From contig SCNS01000019.1 in NCBI GenBank assembly GCA_005503215.1, positions 28,023 through 92,022 of the forward strand: DNA of 64,000 bases, given 5' to 3'. Source of the stretch: Sphingomonadaceae bacterium 3R27C6. Lineage in GTDB: Bacteria > Pseudomonadota > Alphaproteobacteria > Sphingomonadales > Sphingomonadaceae. Shown here in pieces: positions 63,316 through 64,000 of the stretch. The position numbers and the translations under genes are program-made. The notes beneath the pieces were generated by a model. That model searched no databases and was not told the DNA's origin. It saw only the letters and a program-made list of their open reading frames with translations. Within the stretch, counting starts at the first letter, position 1, and every line of letters begins with the position of its first letter.

Positions 63316-64000
63316 ATGCGCCGTTCGACCGCCGCCCTGCTCCATGGTTCCGCCGCGCTGTTGCTCGCGGCGCAGGCGCACGCCGCCGAAAAGGTCAACA
63401 TCACCCGCGACGATTTCGGCGTGCCGCATGTGCAGGCGGAGACGTCCGACGCGGTGATGTTCGGCGCGGGCTATGCGATTGCGCACGACCGCCTCGCCGC
63501 GATGGAACTGGCGCGGCACAATACGCAGGGCCGCCGCGCCGAGCTTGTCGGGAAATCGGCGATCGAAGGCGACAAGATGATGCGCGGCCGGCGGCTCTCC
63601 GACGCGGTGCTGATGCAGCGCTACAAGGCGCTGGCGCCCGAGCATCGCAAAATGATCCAGGCGATGGTCGACGGCATCAACAAGCGCATCGACGAAGTGA
63701 ATGCCGAGCCCGCGCGACTGACGCCGCTCGAATTCATCCGCTGGGGGATCAAGCCGACGCGCTGGAGCCTGACCGAATATCTGGCGCTGATCAGCGCGGC
63801 GCCGCTGGGGCGGGACACTTATGAAATCCGCAATCTCGAATTTCTGAAGGCGATGACGGCGCGCTACGGTCAGGACAAGGCGTGGGCGATTTTCAACGAC
63901 GTCGTGCCGATTTCCGACCCCGACTCCCCGACCACCATCCCCGCGGGCGACGATCTCGCCCCAGCCCGGCCGATACCCACCCCCGTCCTCGCCCCGGCGC
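63316..64000 (+). CDS. Penicillin acylase family protein, partial at right edge
   Basis: The first 228 residues are in the window. The start at 63316 follows CGGGGAG. A signal peptide ends AHAA near residue 25. The mature part begins with VNITRDDFGVPHVQAETSDAVMFGAGYAIAHDR in overlapping parts: NITRDDFGVPHV and FGAGYAIAHDR. These are the alpha-chain motifs of the penicillin acylase and N-acyl-homoserine-lactone acylase family. The autocatalytic Ser that starts the beta chain lies beyond the window edge. It is a periplasmic amide hydrolase, in line with the M20 gene just upstream. Confidence 0.88.
   Translation, partial: MRRSTAALLHGSAALLLAAQAHAAEKVNITRDDFGVPHVQAETSDAVMFGAGYAIAHDRLAAMELARHNTQGRRAELVGKSAIEGDKMMRGRRLSDAVLMQRYKALAPEHRKMIQAMVDGINKRIDEVNAEPARLTPLEFIRWGIKPTRWSLTEYLALISAAPLGRDTYEIRNLEFLKAMTARYGQDKAWAIFNDVVPISDPDSPTTIPAGDDLAPARPIPTPVLAPA

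Overview
The window looks like a chromosomal segment of an alphaproteobacterium of the Sphingomonadales, most like Sphingopyxis, Novosphingobium or Sphingomonas. This is inferred from the uniformly high G+C, the strong third-position G/C bias of the real genes, five TonB-dependent receptors (one with a broken reading frame) placed beside catabolic operons, a usg gene, and the sphingomonad-style TonB boxes (IIVTAQKR, IIVTARRR). No rRNA, tRNA or CRISPR array was found. The left edge cuts a flavin monooxygenase gene and the right edge cuts a penicillin-acylase gene.

Region 1 (1-6,310) is a catabolic cluster: a Baeyer-Villiger-type flavin monooxygenase and a TonB-dependent receptor on the minus strand, divergent from an acyl-CoA ligase and an MFS transporter. 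The receptor signal peptide and its body lie in different frames, separated by a run of 11 G residues. The divergent promoter region carries two copies of the same operator, ATACT-N4-AGTAT, one inside each probable promoter.

Region 2 (6,311-13,722) is a rearranged stress and cell-envelope stretch. It has groES-groEL, usg with a small partner gene, an NDUFS4-like small protein and two L,D-transpeptidases. Three gene relics lie here: a PAS-GGDEF protein with a dead active site and no EAL domain, the tail of an Hsp20 gene, and the C-terminal half of a TauE/SafE exporter.

Region 3 (13,723-24,976) is an accessory island. Its centre is a protein of about 2,050 residues with an N-terminal nuclease-like domain, a STAND-type NTPase and a very long C-terminal region, which is the architecture of Avs-type antiphage proteins. 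A HEPN-motif protein follows it on the same strand, and a PD-(D/E)xK-like protein converges on the pair. An orphan Xre/MbcA-like antitoxin, a vapBC module with a perfect 15-bp inverted repeat over the vapB start, a decayed IS21 istB and an AT-rich repeat complete the island.

Region 4 (24,977-38,237) holds a serine hydrolase and a SnoaL-like protein, then a five-gene operon: nitronate monooxygenase, carotenoid-cleavage-type oxygenase, acyl-CoA ligase, SCP2-type thiolase and a second thiolase. A divergent TonB receptor and a tandem HxlR regulator accompany it. This reads as uptake, oxidative C=C cleavage, CoA activation and thiolytic shortening of an unknown alkene-containing compound.

Region 5 (38,238-49,583) is a LacI-controlled operon: GH3 glycosidase, TonB receptor, PafA-like phosphatase and two type-B carboxylesterases, preceded by a decayed third carboxylesterase. 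Two perfect LacI operators, 22 bp apart, lie in the divergent promoter. This fits use of an esterified glycoside.

Region 6 (49,584-64,000) starts with a second copy of the AT-rich repeat. It continues with an Lrp-type regulator divergent from an aromatic aminotransferase and fumarylacetoacetase (tyrosine catabolism), a dehalogenase-like hydrolase with leuD and leuC divergent from a LysR regulator, and finally a large TonB receptor, AbgT transporter, M20 amidohydrolase and penicillin acylase. The last four look like an uptake and deacylation route for N-acylated amino compounds.
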